A DNA stretch of 64,000 nucleotides from an uncultured Jannaschia sp. Its GTDB lineage: Bacteria > Pseudomonadota > Alphaproteobacteria > Rhodobacterales > Rhodobacteraceae. Shown in pieces: positions 17,192 to 26,084 of this stretch. The stretch covers positions 62,001-126,000 of the forward strand of contig NZ_CANLTQ010000006.1 of NCBI RefSeq assembly GCF_947494025.1, written 5' to 3'. The translations under genes were made by a program, and so were the position numbers. Numbering within the stretch: the stretch's first letter is position 1; each line of letters starts with the position of its first letter. The notes beneath the pieces are model-generated. The model ran no database searches and had not been told where the DNA came from. It worked only from the letters and a program-made list of their open reading frames with translations.

Positions 17192-18154
17192 ATGGATTTG
17201 CCCGACCTGATCTATTACCCGGACGACCGCCCCGGCATCACGCGGCGTCGCGCCGGGCGCGGCTGGTCCTACAAGGCGCCCGACGGCACGACGATCGACG
17301 ACGTGAAGGAGCGCGAGCGGCTCAACGCGCTGGCCGTACCGCCCGCCTACAAGCACGTCTGGATCAGCCCCCGCACGCGTGGCCATCTGCAGGCGACGGG
17401 CTACGACGAGCGGACGCGGAAGCAGTACCGCTACCACCCGCAATGGTCCGAATGGCGCTCGACCAAGAAATACGCCGAGTTGCCGGCCTTCGGCACGGCG
17501 CTGCCCGCACTGCGCCGTCGCGTCGCGAAGGCCCTGGGCGGCGAGGCGGGCGAGAAGGACTTCGCGATCGCCGCCGTCCTGCGCCTCATCGACCGGACGT
17601 CGATCCGCGTCGGCTCGGACAGCTACTACGCCGAGAACGGGACCGAGGGCGCGACGACGCTCAGGGCGCGCAACCTGAAGCTGTCGGACAAGGCGGTGCG
17701 GCTCGACTGGACGGCGAAGGGCGGCAAGCGCGTACGCCGGCAGCTGAGCGACCGGACGCTGATGCGGGCGCTCCACGATCTGGCCGACCTTCCGGGCTCG
17801 CCGATCTTCGAGTGGACCGTCGGGGACGAAGCCTACGCGGTGCATGCCGATCACGTGAACGAATGGCTGCGGGAGGCGACGGGGCTCGAAGGCGCGACGG
17901 CCAAGACCTTCCGCACCTGGAACGGCTCCGTGGCCGCGCTCGAGGCGGCGATAAGGGCGGGCGACGGCGTGACGATCAAGGCGATGACCGAGGCCGCGGC
18001 GGAAACGCTGCACAACACGCCCACCATCGCGCGGAACAGTTACGTCCATCCCCGGGTCATCGCGCTGGCCGAGGAATGGCGCGAGATCGAGGCGCCCCCC
18101 GGTCCCGACGGTCTGCGCCGGGGGGAGCGGGCGCTCCTGTCGCTGCTGAGTTGA
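17192..18154 (+). CDS. DNA topoisomerase IB (poxvirus/bacterial type)
   Basis: A 320-residue type IB topoisomerase that relaxes supercoils through a 3'-phosphotyrosine intermediate. It has the N-terminal bacterial TopIB domain (DLIYYPDDRPGITRRR, TIDDVKERERLNALAVPPAY) and the catalytic core with RTSIRVGSDSYYAENGTEGATTLR (Arg), KGGKRVRRQL (Lys), FRTWNGS (Arg) and the nucleophile in RNSYVHP at Tyr284. The start at 17192 follows a gap of 38 bases from idnO and gives the common family length. An upstream in-frame reading continues into the idnO gene and is not credible. It is convergent with hupE. Confidence 0.93.
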   Translation: MDLPDLIYYPDDRPGITRRRAGRGWSYKAPDGTTIDDVKERERLNALAVPPAYKHVWISPRTRGHLQATGYDERTRKQYRYHPQWSEWRSTKKYAELPAFGTALPALRRRVAKALGGEAGEKDFAIAAVLRLIDRTSIRVGSDSYYAENGTEGATTLRARNLKLSDKAVRLDWTAKGGKRVRRQLSDRTLMRALHDLADLPGSPIFEWTVGDEAYAVHADHVNEWLREATGLEGATAKTFRTWNGSVAALEAAIRAGDGVTIKAMTEAAAETLHNTPTIARNSYVHPRVIALAEEWREIEAPPGPDGLRRGERALLSLLS

Positions 18155-18181
18155 GACGCCGGGCGGCCGCGTCGCCCGCTC

Positions 18182-19345
18182 TCAGGTCAGGTACGGCAGG
18201 TCGCCCAGCAGCCCGATCCGGTTCAGAACCCAATAGGCCGCGATCGTCGCGATCACGAGCGAGCCGGGAATGGCGATGCGCCGCCGGTACCAGGGCCTGT
18301 CGCCGAAGGGCAGGCCGAGGAGCAGGAACGCCGCCGCGATCACGGTCAGCTGCCCGATCTCGACGCCTACGTTGAACGAGACGAGCGAGGCGACGAAATG
18401 GCTGCCCAGCCCGAACTCGGACAGGACCGAGGCGAAGCCCATCCCGTGCAGGAGGCCGAAGCCGAAGACCACCGCGATCCGCCCCCAGCCGATCCGGCCG
18501 CGGCCGCCCCGCCAGATGTTCTCGACCGCGACCCAGACGATGGAAAGCGCGATCAGCGCCTCCACGATCCACATCGTCGTCTGCACGATCCCGAGCGTGG
18601 CGAGTGCCAGCGTGACGGTATGGGCGATCGTGAAGGCCGAGACCTGCCACAGGAGGGGCCGCCACCTCAGCGAATAGAAGAAAAGCCCCAGTACGAAGAG
18701 GATATGGTCGAGCCCCTTCGGGATGATGTGGTCGAACCCCGAAACCACGTAGCGCAGCATGGCCTGGCCGACCGTCTGCGTGGCTACGCCCGTCCGGGGC
18801 ATCGGCTCCGACAACGCGCCGTCGGTGAGGTAGGCGTCGTAGGCCTCGCCTTCGGCGATCTGCCGCACGACGAGGCCGCCGAGCCTTGCGTCCCACCCGA
18901 AGACGACGGGCCCGTCGCCGGGCGGAAGGTCCGCCGCGAGGGTCAGCGTGCTGTCGCGGCGCAGCTCGACGTCGCCCACTTCAGGCACGTCCACCCCGGT
19001 CAGCTCCGGCACGAGCGCCACGTCGCCCGATCGAAGGGTGATCCGCGACGCGATGCCGGGCCAGGCGGCCTCGAGCTCGGCGGCGAGCGCATCGGGGGGC
19101 AGGGCGCGGAGCGCGTCGCTGCGGTCGGCCTGCGGCGACTCGTCGGTGTCGGCGACCTCCGACAGGTTCACGCCGGCGATGACCGGCTCCAGCGCGGCGG
19201 AAATCTCGACGACCACGCGCCCGGACTCCACCGAGACATCGGCGACGGCCGGCTGAACCTCGTGTGCCGAAACCGTGAGGGGACAGGCGATTGACAGCAG
19301 CGCGAGGAGGGCCACCCTGAGCGCCGACCGGAGGAATATCGCCAT
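18182..19345 (-). CDS. HupE/UreJ-family membrane protein with N-terminal extracytoplasmic domain
   Basis: A 387-residue protein: signal peptide (LRVALLALLSIACPLTVSA, cleavage before HEVQP), about 165 residues of periplasmic beta-rich domain, then six to seven membrane helices. The membrane part carries the family's conserved polar motifs: HIIPKGLDHILFVLGL, TIAHTVTLALATL, FGFGLLHGMGFASVL and NVGVEIGQ. Short HupE/UreJ proteins are linked to nickel uptake for hydrogenase or urease; neither enzyme is encoded here, so the ion is unknown. Its ATG shares the CATG tetranucleotide with the divergent DUF4198 gene at 19344. A ribosome-binding-like AGGGA sits seven bases upstream, inside the other gene's coding sequence. 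Confidence 0.85.
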   Translation of the reverse strand: MAIFLRSALRVALLALLSIACPLTVSAHEVQPAVADVSVESGRVVVEISAALEPVIAGVNLSEVADTDESPQADRSDALRALPPDALAAELEAAWPGIASRITLRSGDVALVPELTGVDVPEVGDVELRRDSTLTLAADLPPGDGPVVFGWDARLGGLVVRQIAEGEAYDAYLTDGALSEPMPRTGVATQTVGQAMLRYVVSGFDHIIPKGLDHILFVLGLFFYSLRWRPLLWQVSAFTIAHTVTLALATLGIVQTTMWIVEALIALSIVWVAVENIWRGGRGRIGWGRIAVVFGFGLLHGMGFASVLSEFGLGSHFVASLVSFNVGVEIGQLTVIAAAFLLLGLPFGDRPWYRRRIAIPGSLVIATIAAYWVLNRIGLLGDLPYLT

Positions 19346-20153
19346 GTCCGTTTCCCTGAAAGCCCTGTCCCTGGCGTCTTGCATCCTCGCCGGACCGCTA
19401 CAAGCGCACGAGTTCTGGATCGAGGCGGAGGACTACACCGTCGCGCCGGGAGAGCGCGTCACTGCCACCTTCCGCAACGGGGAGGAACTGGAGGGTTCGG
19501 CGTTGAGCTACCTTCCCGGAAACTCGAACCGGTTCGACATGGTGATGGACGGCGAGGTGCGGGCGGTGCCCGCGCGCATCGGCGACAATCCGGCCTTCGA
19601 CGTGGCGGATCTGCCGGAGGGGCTGCTGACGATCGTGCACGAGACAGGCAACCTTTTCGTCACCTACGAAGACTGGGACAGCTGGGCCAGATTCACCGAG
19701 CACAAGGATTTTGCCTTCGCGCAGCAGGCGCATCTGGACCGGGGCCTGCCCGAGACGGGCTTCCGCGAGACCTATCGCCGCTATGCCAAGGCGCTCGTCG
19801 CGGTCGGGGACGGCGCCGGTCGCGACGCCGCTCGCGGCTTCGAGGTCGAGTTCGTGGCCGAGGCGAACCCCTATACCGACGACCTGTCGGACGGGCTTCC
19901 CGTGCGGCTCCTGTACGGCGGCGCGCCACGGGCGGACGGACAGATCGAGATGTTCGCGAGGGACGCGGCGGGCGCGGTCGCGGTGACCTATCACCGGACG
20001 GACGCGGAGGGCCGCGCCGTGCTGCCGGTCGAGCCGGGGACGGAATACATGCTCGACCATGTCGAGATCCGGCCCACCGAGCCGGAGCGGGAGGGCGACG
20101 CGGTGTGGCGGACGCTTTGGGCCGCGTTGACCTTCGCCACCCCCGAAGCGTAA
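19344..20153 (+). CDS. DUF4198 (NikM-like) periplasmic protein
   Basis: A 269-residue secreted protein. The signal peptide [20 protein letters not shown] is cut before HEFWIE, the very common DUF4198 start (A-HEFW). The remainder is beta-rich with [17 protein letters not shown] early, [17 protein letters not shown] and a terminal Ig-like strand pattern ([20 protein letters not shown]). DUF4198 proteins are often associated with nickel/cobalt or other metal transport. The head-to-head HupE neighbour fits a metal-related role, which is inference. GGAGG at 19331-19335 places the start at 19344. A start at 19275 is possible but would put 23 residues before the signal peptide. leuD follows after 28 bases. 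Confidence 0.82.
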   Translation: MSVSLKALSLASCILAGPLQAHEFWIEAEDYTVAPGERVTATFRNGEELEGSALSYLPGNSNRFDMVMDGEVRAVPARIGDNPAFDVADLPEGLLTIVHETGNLFVTYEDWDSWARFTEHKDFAFAQQAHLDRGLPETGFRETYRRYAKALVAVGDGAGRDAARGFEVEFVAEANPYTDDLSDGLPVRLLYGGAPRADGQIEMFARDAAGAVAVTYHRTDAEGRAVLPVEPGTEYMLDHVEIRPTEPEREGDAVWRTLWAALTFATPEA

Positions 20154-20181
20154 GCGGTCCGGGCAGAGCCCGGAGGACATC

Positions 20182-20787
20182 ATGGACAAGTTCGAGACCA
20201 TCACCGGCGTGGCGGCGCCGCTGCCGCTCATCAACGTCGACACCGACATGATCATCCCCAAGCAGTTCCTGAAGACGATCAAGCGCTCGGGGCTCGGCGT
20301 GAACCTTTTTGACGAAATGCGCTATCGCGACGACGGGTCCGAAGATCCGGACTTCGTGTTGAACAAACCGGCCTACCGCAACGCGCAGATCCTCGTTTCC
20401 GGCGAGAATTTCGGCTGCGGCTCCTCGCGCGAGCACGCGCCTTGGGCGCTTCTGGACTTCGGCATTCGCGCCGTGATCGCGCCGAGCTATGCCGACATCT
20501 TCTACAACAACTGCTTCAAGAACGGCATCCTCCCCATCGTCCTGCCGCAGAAGCAGGTCGACGCGCTGATGGAGGACGCGAAGAACGGCGAGAACGCCCG
20601 GATCACCGTCGATCTGGAAAACCAGACCGTGAGCGGCACCGACGGCACCGCCTACGCGTTCGAGGTCGACAGCTTCAGGAAGCACTGTCTCCTGAACGGG
20701 CTCGACGATATCGGCCTGACGATGGAGAAGGGCGCGGCGATCGACGCCTTCGAAAGCCGCGCCGCGCAGGAGCGTCCCTGGGTCTGA
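20182..20787 (+). CDS. leuD: 3-isopropylmalate dehydratase small subunit
   Basis: A 201-residue small subunit of isopropylmalate isomerase (leucine biosynthesis), which with LeuC converts 2-isopropylmalate to 3-isopropylmalate. Family motifs are [47 protein letters not shown] and [17 protein letters not shown]. The length equals the usual proteobacterial LeuD. A GGAGGACATC ribosome-binding site precedes the ATG. LeuC is not in the window; leuB lies two genes downstream on the same strand, so the leucine genes are split by two unrelated-looking genes. Confidence 0.97.
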   Translation: MDKFETITGVAAPLPLINVDTDMIIPKQFLKTIKRSGLGVNLFDEMRYRDDGSEDPDFVLNKPAYRNAQILVSGENFGCGSSREHAPWALLDFGIRAVIAPSYADIFYNNCFKNGILPIVLPQKQVDALMEDAKNGENARITVDLENQTVSGTDGTAYAFEVDSFRKHCLLNGLDDIGLTMEKGAAIDAFESRAAQERPWV

Positions 20788-21034
20788 CCCGCCCCGCGGG
20801 AGGCGCACCCGCCCGATCGCCGGATACCGCAAGCCTTTCCCGGATTCCGGGCGGGGCCTGGGGCATTCCGGACACATAAAAACCTGCTACGCCTTTTTGT
20901 TGCCGGTCAGGAGCTTGTTGGCCGAAGTTAAACAAGGCAGGTTGATGGCAATAATGAGGCAGTCGCCCCGCTCGGGGCATCAACGATCAGAGGTTCCGTC
21001 ATAAGGGGCCCGATCCGGCAAGGAACGGCAGGTT
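20788..21034. other. Intergenic 247 bases after leuD
   Basis: No gene was recognised. The region is AT-richer than its surroundings around 20875-20965 (for example ACATAAAAACC). It contains a short GCCCCG/CGGGGC inverted repeat at about 20967-20980, probably too tight to be a terminator. A promoter for the 21035 gene may lie here, but I could not pick one with confidence. Confidence 0.4.
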
Positions 21035-21871
21035 GTGATTCGGCAGCTCCCCGGCGCGTGCCTTCGTGCGCTTCTCGTGGTGGTGATGGTGGCGACGCCA
21101 TCGCTGCTGTTGCCGGGCGCGACGGACATCTCCGAGATCACGATCCTCGCCGCGCTCGTCGCGGGCGCCTTCGTGCTGTCCGAATACGCCGCCCCGGCCC
21201 CGAACCTCCTCGAGTTCCGCTCCGCCCCGCCCTACAACCGCATCCGCTTCGCGATCCTGCTCGCGATGCTGACGCTGATCGCCGTCGCCTTCAGCGGGGG
21301 GGGCGGCGGCTCGGTGCTGCAGCGACTGGTCCTCGCCGTGGGTCTCCTTCTCGGAGGCGCCACGGATTTCGTTCTGAGCCCGATCTGGCTGATCCTGCGG
21401 TTGATGCCGACGGAGGCGACGCCGGTGCAGGCGCAGACCGTGCGGGCGGCGGCCGGTCTCGCCTATCTTGTCGGCCTCGTCGGACTTTCCGTCTTCGCCA
21501 TCGCCATCCGCGTCCTCGGTTGGCCCGCGCGCGGCGACGCGCTTAACATCTGGATCAACCTGCCGACCTGCGACCCGAACGCCCGGGGCGATGTGGTGGC
21601 TCGGTTGCGACGCGCTGGGGCCGTTAACATCTCGTTAGGGATCCTTGCGCCATACCTGATGCCGCCGCTGGCGCTGCTCGGCGCACGGGCCTTCGGCCTG
21701 TCGATGCTGCGAAGCGACCTGCTGCTCGTCTGGGTGATGTCGCTATGGGCCTTTCTGCCGGTTTGCCTGTTCCTGCGCGGGATCGCGCTGCGCCGGCTCG
21801 CGCTGACGATCGCGCTGCGCCGCCGGCGCCGGGCCGAGGTGGACGCCGATCCGGGCTTCCTGCCGGCCTGA
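21035..21871 (+). CDS. Conserved membrane protein of unknown function between leuD and leuB
   Basis: A 278-residue integral membrane protein starting at GTG 21035. About six hydrophobic stretches are seen, including ALLVVVMVATPSLLLPG, ILAALVAGAFVLSEY, FAILLAMLTLIAVAF, LAYLVGLVGLSVFAIAI and [21 protein letters not shown] cytosolic Arg-rich tail ([17 protein letters not shown]) follows. A five-Gly run occurs near residue 90. I know the arrangement leuD - membrane protein - EEP protein - leuB from related bacteria but not a function. The next gene reads in another frame and overlaps its end by up to 127 bases. Confidence 0.75.
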   Translation: MIRQLPGACLRALLVVVMVATPSLLLPGATDISEITILAALVAGAFVLSEYAAPAPNLLEFRSAPPYNRIRFAILLAMLTLIAVAFSGGGGGSVLQRLVLAVGLLLGGATDFVLSPIWLILRLMPTEATPVQAQTVRAAAGLAYLVGLVGLSVFAIAIRVLGWPARGDALNIWINLPTCDPNARGDVVARLRRAGAVNISLGILAPYLMPPLALLGARAFGLSMLRSDLLLVWVMSLWAFLPVCLFLRGIALRRLALTIALRRRRRAEVDADPGFLPA

Positions 21872-22848
21872 CCGCGCTTCTCCTTGCCTGTGCGGCTTCG
21901 TCGGCCGGGGCCGATACGATCCGCGTCGCGACCTACGATACCGGCCTCGGGCGCAAGGGGCCGGGCGTGATGCTGCGTGACCTCGTCACCGGGGACGAAC
22001 AGGCGGAGGCCGCCCTCGCCGTCATCGCCGCCGCCGACGCGGATATCCTGCTGCTTCTCGACGTGGACTGGGATCACGAGCGGCGCGGCGCCGCGGCCCT
22101 CGTGGCCGCGTTGGCCGAGCGCGGGCTGTCCTATCCCCACGCGGTCGCGCTGCGGCCCAATTCCGGGGCGCCTTCGGGGATCGACCTCGACGGCGACGGC
22201 GATGCCCACGGCCCCCGGGACGCGCTGGGCTACGGATGGTTCACCGGCGACAGCGGACTGTTGCTCCTGTCCAACCGGCCGCTCGGAGCGCCGCGCGACC
22301 TGTCCGGCATGCTCTGGTCGGCGCGCTCGGACGCCGTCGGCGTGTTGCCGGACGCGGCGCGGGACGTGGTCCCGCTGGCGACGACGGCGCAATGGACCGT
22401 GCCCGTTACGGTCGGCAGCACCGAAATGACGCTGGTGACGATGGCGGCGGGCACTCCGGTCTTCGACGGCCCGGAGGATCGCAACGGCCTGCGCAACCGC
22501 GACGAGCTTGCCCTCGTCGCGGATCTCGCGGCGGCGGCGGAGATGCCGCTTGTGCTGGGCCGGGCCAATCTCGACCCCGGGCGGGGCGAGGGGAGACGCG
22601 AGGCGATCGACGCCCTGCTCGCGCATCCCCGGCTTCAGGACCCCGGGCCGGCGGCGCCGGACGGCACAACAGCGACCGCCATATGGGACAGCGTGGGGCC
22701 GATGCGCGTCGACTACGTTCTGCCGCCGCGGGCGCTGACCGTGGCCGACGCCGGCATCCTGCGACCCGGCCCGGACGATCCGCTCGCCACGGCGGCGGAG
22801 GATGCGGGCAGCGGCCGGCTCGTCTGGGTCGACCTCGTGGTTCCTTGA
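21745..22848 (+). CDS. Endonuclease/exonuclease/phosphatase-fold protein, probably catalytically degenerate
   Basis: The body of the protein (from about 21870) has a hydrophobic export segment ([16 protein letters not shown]), then an EEP-like domain: [63 protein letters not shown] and [11 protein letters not shown]. Several expected catalytic positions differ. The first-motif Asn is Asp (ATYDTG), the metal-binding Glu is replaced in LLLDVD, and the terminal SDH/SRH is GSG before RLVWVDL. The only ATG in frame is 21745 (TTG at 21763 is an alternative). The first ~40 residues are low-complexity Ala/Arg/Pro and overlap the previous gene, so the true start is uncertain. Probably exported; activity doubtful. 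Confidence 0.7.
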   Translation: MGLSAGLPVPARDRAAPARADDRAAPPAPGRGGRRSGLPAGLTALLLACAASSAGADTIRVATYDTGLGRKGPGVMLRDLVTGDEQAEAALAVIAAADADILLLLDVDWDHERRGAAALVAALAERGLSYPHAVALRPNSGAPSGIDLDGDGDAHGPRDALGYGWFTGDSGLLLLSNRPLGAPRDLSGMLWSARSDAVGVLPDAARDVVPLATTAQWTVPVTVGSTEMTLVTMAAGTPVFDGPEDRNGLRNRDELALVADLAAAAEMPLVLGRANLDPGRGEGRREAIDALLAHPRLQDPGPAAPDGTTATAIWDSVGPMRVDYVLPPRALTVADAGILRPGPDDPLATAAEDAGSGRLVWVDLVVP

Positions 22849-22903
22849 CGACATCGGGGCGGGGGACTACCCCGGCTGCGTTTCCATCGAAAGGCACTGC
22901 GAC

Positions 22904-24010
22904 ATGGCGACCCCCTCCCTTCTGATCCTGCCGGGCGACGGCATCGGCCCCGAAGTGATGGCGGAGGTGCGCCGGGTGATCGACTGGTTCGGGGCGAACC
23001 GCGACCTGGCCTTTGATGTGAGCGAGGATCTGGTGGGTGGCGCGGCCTACGACGCCCACGGCGCGCCGCTATCGGACGCGACCATGGCGAAGGCGCAGGA
23101 GGTGGACGCGGTCCTGCTCGGCGCGGTCGGCGGCCCGGCCTACGACAAACTCGACTTCTCGCTCAAGCCCGAACGCGGTCTGCTCCGGCTCCGCAAGGAG
23201 ATGGACCTCTTCGCGAACCTGCGGCCCGCGCAGTGCTTCGACGCGCTCGCGGACTTCTCCTCCCTCAAGCGCGACGTCGTCGCCGGACTCGACATCATGA
23301 TCGTGCGCGAGCTGACGAGCGGCGTCTATTTCGGCGAGCCCCGGGGCATCGTGAAGGAGGGCAACGAGCGCGTCGGCATCAACACGCAGCGCTACACCGA
23401 GTCCGAGATCGCCCGCGTCGCCCGCTCCGCCTTCGAGCTGGCGCGGAAGCGGTCGAACAAGGTATGCTCGATGGAGAAGGCCAACGTGATGGAATCCGGT
23501 GTCCTCTGGCGCGACGTGGTGCAGGAGATCCACGACGCCGAGTACCCCGATGTCGAGTTGAGCCACATGTATGCCGATGCGGGCGCGATGCAGCTCACCC
23601 GCTGGCCCAAGCAGTTCGACGTGATCGTCACCGACAACCTGTTCGGAGACATGCTGTCCGACCTCGCGGCGATGCTGACCGGCTCGCTCGGCATGCTGCC
23701 CTCGGCGAGCCTCGGCCTGCCGATGGCGAACGGTCGCCCGAAGGCGCTTTACGAGCCCGTCCACGGCTCCGCGCCCGACATCGCCGGGCAGGGCCTCGCC
23801 AACCCGATCGCCTGCGTCCTGAGCTTCGCGATGGCGCTGCGCTACTCCTTCGGCGAAGGCGCGGCGGCCGATCTGCTCGAGGGCGCGGTGCAGGACGTGC
23901 TGGCGCAGGGGCACCGCACGGCGGACCTGATGGGGCCGGAGGGCGGCACGCCGATCTCGACGGCGGAAATGGGCGACGCGATCCTGGCCGCGCTCGACGC
24001 CGCGGCCTGA
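22904..24010 (+). CDS. leuB: 3-isopropylmalate dehydrogenase
   Basis: A 368-residue NAD-dependent oxidative decarboxylase of leucine biosynthesis, converting 3-isopropylmalate to 2-ketoisocaproate. It starts [17 protein letters not shown] and has the substrate-binding [19 protein letters not shown] (Arg pair), [13 protein letters not shown], the Lys in [14 protein letters not shown], the Mg-binding [10 protein letters not shown], and NAD-binding [19 protein letters not shown]. All catalytic residues appear intact and the length is standard. The ATG at 22904 is chosen because the longer upstream reading overlaps the previous coding sequence. Together with leuD upstream it marks this as the leucine region. 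Confidence 0.97.
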   Translation: MATPSLLILPGDGIGPEVMAEVRRVIDWFGANRDLAFDVSEDLVGGAAYDAHGAPLSDATMAKAQEVDAVLLGAVGGPAYDKLDFSLKPERGLLRLRKEMDLFANLRPAQCFDALADFSSLKRDVVAGLDIMIVRELTSGVYFGEPRGIVKEGNERVGINTQRYTESEIARVARSAFELARKRSNKVCSMEKANVMESGVLWRDVVQEIHDAEYPDVELSHMYADAGAMQLTRWPKQFDVIVTDNLFGDMLSDLAAMLTGSLGMLPSASLGLPMANGRPKALYEPVHGSAPDIAGQGLANPIACVLSFAMALRYSFGEGAAADLLEGAVQDVLAQGHRTADLMGPEGGTPISTAEMGDAILAALDAAA

Positions 24011-24064
24011 CACCCGGACGGCGGCTCGTCGGGGGAGGGGCACGCCAAGCGAACGGAGACGGCG

Positions 24065-25051
24065 ATGTCGGAACGAACTTCCCCCCTGTCCGGCATTCTT
24101 TTGGGACTGGCGGCCTACGGGTTCTTCTCGACCCACGACATCGCCATCAAACTGCTGGGCAGCCGTTACGCGGTCGTGCAGATCGTCTTCTTCGGCGTCA
24201 TCCTGTCCTTTCCCCTCGTTATCTTCATGCTGCTGCGCGACAACGAGGCGCGCACGCTGAAGCCCGTCCACCCCTGGTGGAGCGCGATCCGGACGCTGTC
24301 CGCCGTGCTGACCGGGGCGGGCGCGTTCTACGCGTTCTCCGTCCTGCCGCTCGCGCAGGTCTATGCCATCATCTTCGCCGCGCCGCTGATCATCACCGTC
24401 CTGTCGATCCCGATCCTCGGGGAAAGCGTGGGCCCGCATCGCTGGGGCGCGGTCCTTGTCGGGCTCGCGGGCGTTCTCGTCGTGCTCCGGCCCGGAAACG
24501 TCGATCTGGGGCCCGGCCATTTCGGCGCGCTGACCGCGGCGGCCTGCAGCGCGCTGTCCTCGGTCATCGTCCGCAAGATCGGGCGGGAGGAACGCTCGGC
24601 GGTGCTGCTTCTCTACCCGATGATGGCCAACTTCACGGTCATGGGCATCCTGCTGCCCTTCGTCTATCAGCCGATCCCCCTCGGCGATCTGGGGCTTTGG
24701 GCGATGATGGCCGGCCTCGCCTTTCTGGCCGGCCTCACGTTGATCGAGGCCTATCGCCGGACGGAAGCCGTGCTCGTCGCGCCGATGCAGTACAGCCAGA
24801 TCCTCTGGGCCGCGCTCTACGGCTGGCTCGTCTTCGGCGAGACGATCGACGGGGGCACGGGGCTCGGCGCCGGGATCATCATCGCCAGCGGCCTCTATAT
24901 CGTTTTCCGCGAAGGGCGCGGCCGGTCGGAGAACGCTCCCGTCCTGCGGACCCGGTCGCGCCCCGAGACGGGCACGACGCCGCGGATCGGCCGGATGCTC
25001 TCGGCCGAGGAACGCGCGGTGCCGATGCGCTACCTCAAGTCCGGCCATTAG
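24065..25051 (+). CDS. EamA/DMT-family transporter
   Basis: A 328-residue membrane protein of the drug/metabolite transporter superfamily, with two EamA repeats of about five helices each. Examples are [22 protein letters not shown] and [20 protein letters not shown] in repeat 1, and [19 protein letters not shown] and [19 protein letters not shown] in repeat 2. About 40 hydrophilic residues extend past the last helix ([16 protein letters not shown] onward), a cytosolic tail longer than usual. Substrate unknown; such proteins often export amino acids or other metabolites. A CGGAGACGG ribosome-binding site precedes ATG 24065. Confidence 0.88.
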   Translation: MSERTSPLSGILLGLAAYGFFSTHDIAIKLLGSRYAVVQIVFFGVILSFPLVIFMLLRDNEARTLKPVHPWWSAIRTLSAVLTGAGAFYAFSVLPLAQVYAIIFAAPLIITVLSIPILGESVGPHRWGAVLVGLAGVLVVLRPGNVDLGPGHFGALTAAACSALSSVIVRKIGREERSAVLLLYPMMANFTVMGILLPFVYQPIPLGDLGLWAMMAGLAFLAGLTLIEAYRRTEAVLVAPMQYSQILWAALYGWLVFGETIDGGTGLGAGIIIASGLYIVFREGRGRSENAPVLRTRSRPETGTTPRIGRMLSAEERAVPMRYLKSGH

Positions 25052-25138
25052 CGACGGCTTGCGTCCTTCACGGGGCACGACGCATGCCGATAGACCCTTG
25101 CCTCGCCTGAGCGGGGCCGATATGTGCCGCCCCACGGT

Positions 25139-25215
25139 CGGGCAGTGGCGCAGCCTGGTAGCGCACCTGCTTCGGGAGCAGGGGGTCGGAGGTTCGAATC
25201 CTCTCTGCCCGACCA
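25139..25215 (+). tRNA. tRNA-Pro (anticodon CGG)
   Basis: A complete 77-base cloverleaf. The acceptor stem CGGGCAG (25139-25145) pairs with CTGCCCG (25205-25211), followed by discriminator A and an encoded CCA. The D-arm contains GCGCAGCCTGGTAGCGC, and the anticodon arm CCTGC-TTCGGGA-GCAGG gives anticodon CGG. The T-arm carries GGTTCGAATC. It closely resembles E. coli tRNA-Pro. It reads proline codon CCG, heavily used in this GC-rich genome. No integrase or duplicated 3' end is seen nearby. Confidence 0.97.
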
Positions 25216-25325
25216 TTATCCGGAAAAGTGCCCTTGGGCTGCTTCCGGTCACTTGCAATTCCCTGTCTCGCATCGCTGTTTCCGGCACCCTGTCGATCGC
25301 CTGGACGGATCGGGTCCGCCCCCCG

Positions 25326-25829
25326 TCATGATCGGCATCGTTCCAGCCGGAAAAGGAAGGGCCGCTCGAAGCCGCGGTAATCCATGGCGCCGATCACCCT
25401 GTCGTCGTCCACGCGGCGGAACGCGTCGATGATCGGCAAGGCGTCGTAGACCATCGCGGCTGTGCAGACCCCCCGATATTCGACCCTCCGCAATCGGGCC
25501 GAGGGGCGCCGGGTGGCGAGGAGGCCGAGCGCCACGCGGAACGACGCGGCCCCCACGCGGCTTCGCAGCAGGCCGAGCCGCAGCGCGAACCCGAACGGCA
25601 GAAGCCCGGGCGCGATGGCGACGACCCGACCGGTCGAGGAGGTGAAGAGCAGCGGAAAGACATCTTCCCCCGAGTCGAACCGCTTCCCGAACCAGCCGAA
25701 CCGTTCCAGACACCCGTCGAGAGGATGCCCGCTCGGAAAGCCGGTTCCGCGCCATGTTCCCCGCATCGTCCCGAGCTCGACGGGTTCGAGTCCGTCGAAG
25801 AACGCCAGCGCTTCCTCGGGGCCGCGCAT
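25326..25829 (-). CDS. GXWXG / DUF4334 domain protein
   Basis: A 167-residue protein with two recognisable family segments. The N-terminal GXWXG motif is MRGTWRGTGFPSGHPLDG (residues about 22-39). The C-terminal DUF4334 motif lies in RLRRVEYRGVCTAAMVYDAL and PIIDAFRRVDDDRVIGAMDYRG. Members are small soluble proteins, some annotated as lipocalin-like; no reaction is established. The start at 25829 gives the normal family length. An in-frame ATG 90 bases upstream would add a low-complexity N-terminus. The gene is isolated: convergent with tRNA-Pro and divergent from hyuA. Confidence 0.8.
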   Translation of the reverse strand: MRGPEEALAFFDGLEPVELGTMRGTWRGTGFPSGHPLDGCLERFGWFGKRFDSGEDVFPLLFTSSTGRVVAIAPGLLPFGFALRLGLLRSRVGAASFRVALGLLATRRPSARLRRVEYRGVCTAAMVYDALPIIDAFRRVDDDRVIGAMDYRGFERPFLFRLERCRS

Positions 25830-26084
25830 TGGCCCCTGCCCATGACGGGGTGCTCCGAAATGCCCGGCAGGCCCGCGATCGTCCAAGCTCCGTCCCTCCC
25901 GATCCGACGACGCGGCCATCCTAACCGGGTCTCCGTCCTTCGGCAGGCCCGAAAGCCGTGGAAACGGTGATCGCGCTCGCCAGCGGGCCGGGATCGGCCA
26001 GGCGGACGTCATCCTTGCAGGACAAAAATGGACGTTCTCTTTCGGCGCGCGTAGCGTGCGGCGACACCATTCGGAGATCTGCGC
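25830..26084. other. Divergent intergenic region, 255 bases
   Basis: The region separates the DUF4334 gene (minus) from hyuA (plus) and should hold both promoters. An AT-richer patch at about 26013-26045, near GGACAAAAATGG, is the likeliest promoter site for hyuA. No convincing operator palindrome or terminator was found. Confidence 0.35.

Noticed and set aside
23069-25288. 739-codon minus-strand open frame opposite leuB and the EamA gene
   Set aside because: Arises from third-position GC bias on the opposite strand; no recognisable motif, and both plus-strand genes are certain.
25139-25325. tRNA-Pro as an integration hotspot for a mobile element
   Set aside because: No integrase, no repeat of the tRNA 3' end and no change in gene style downstream was seen.
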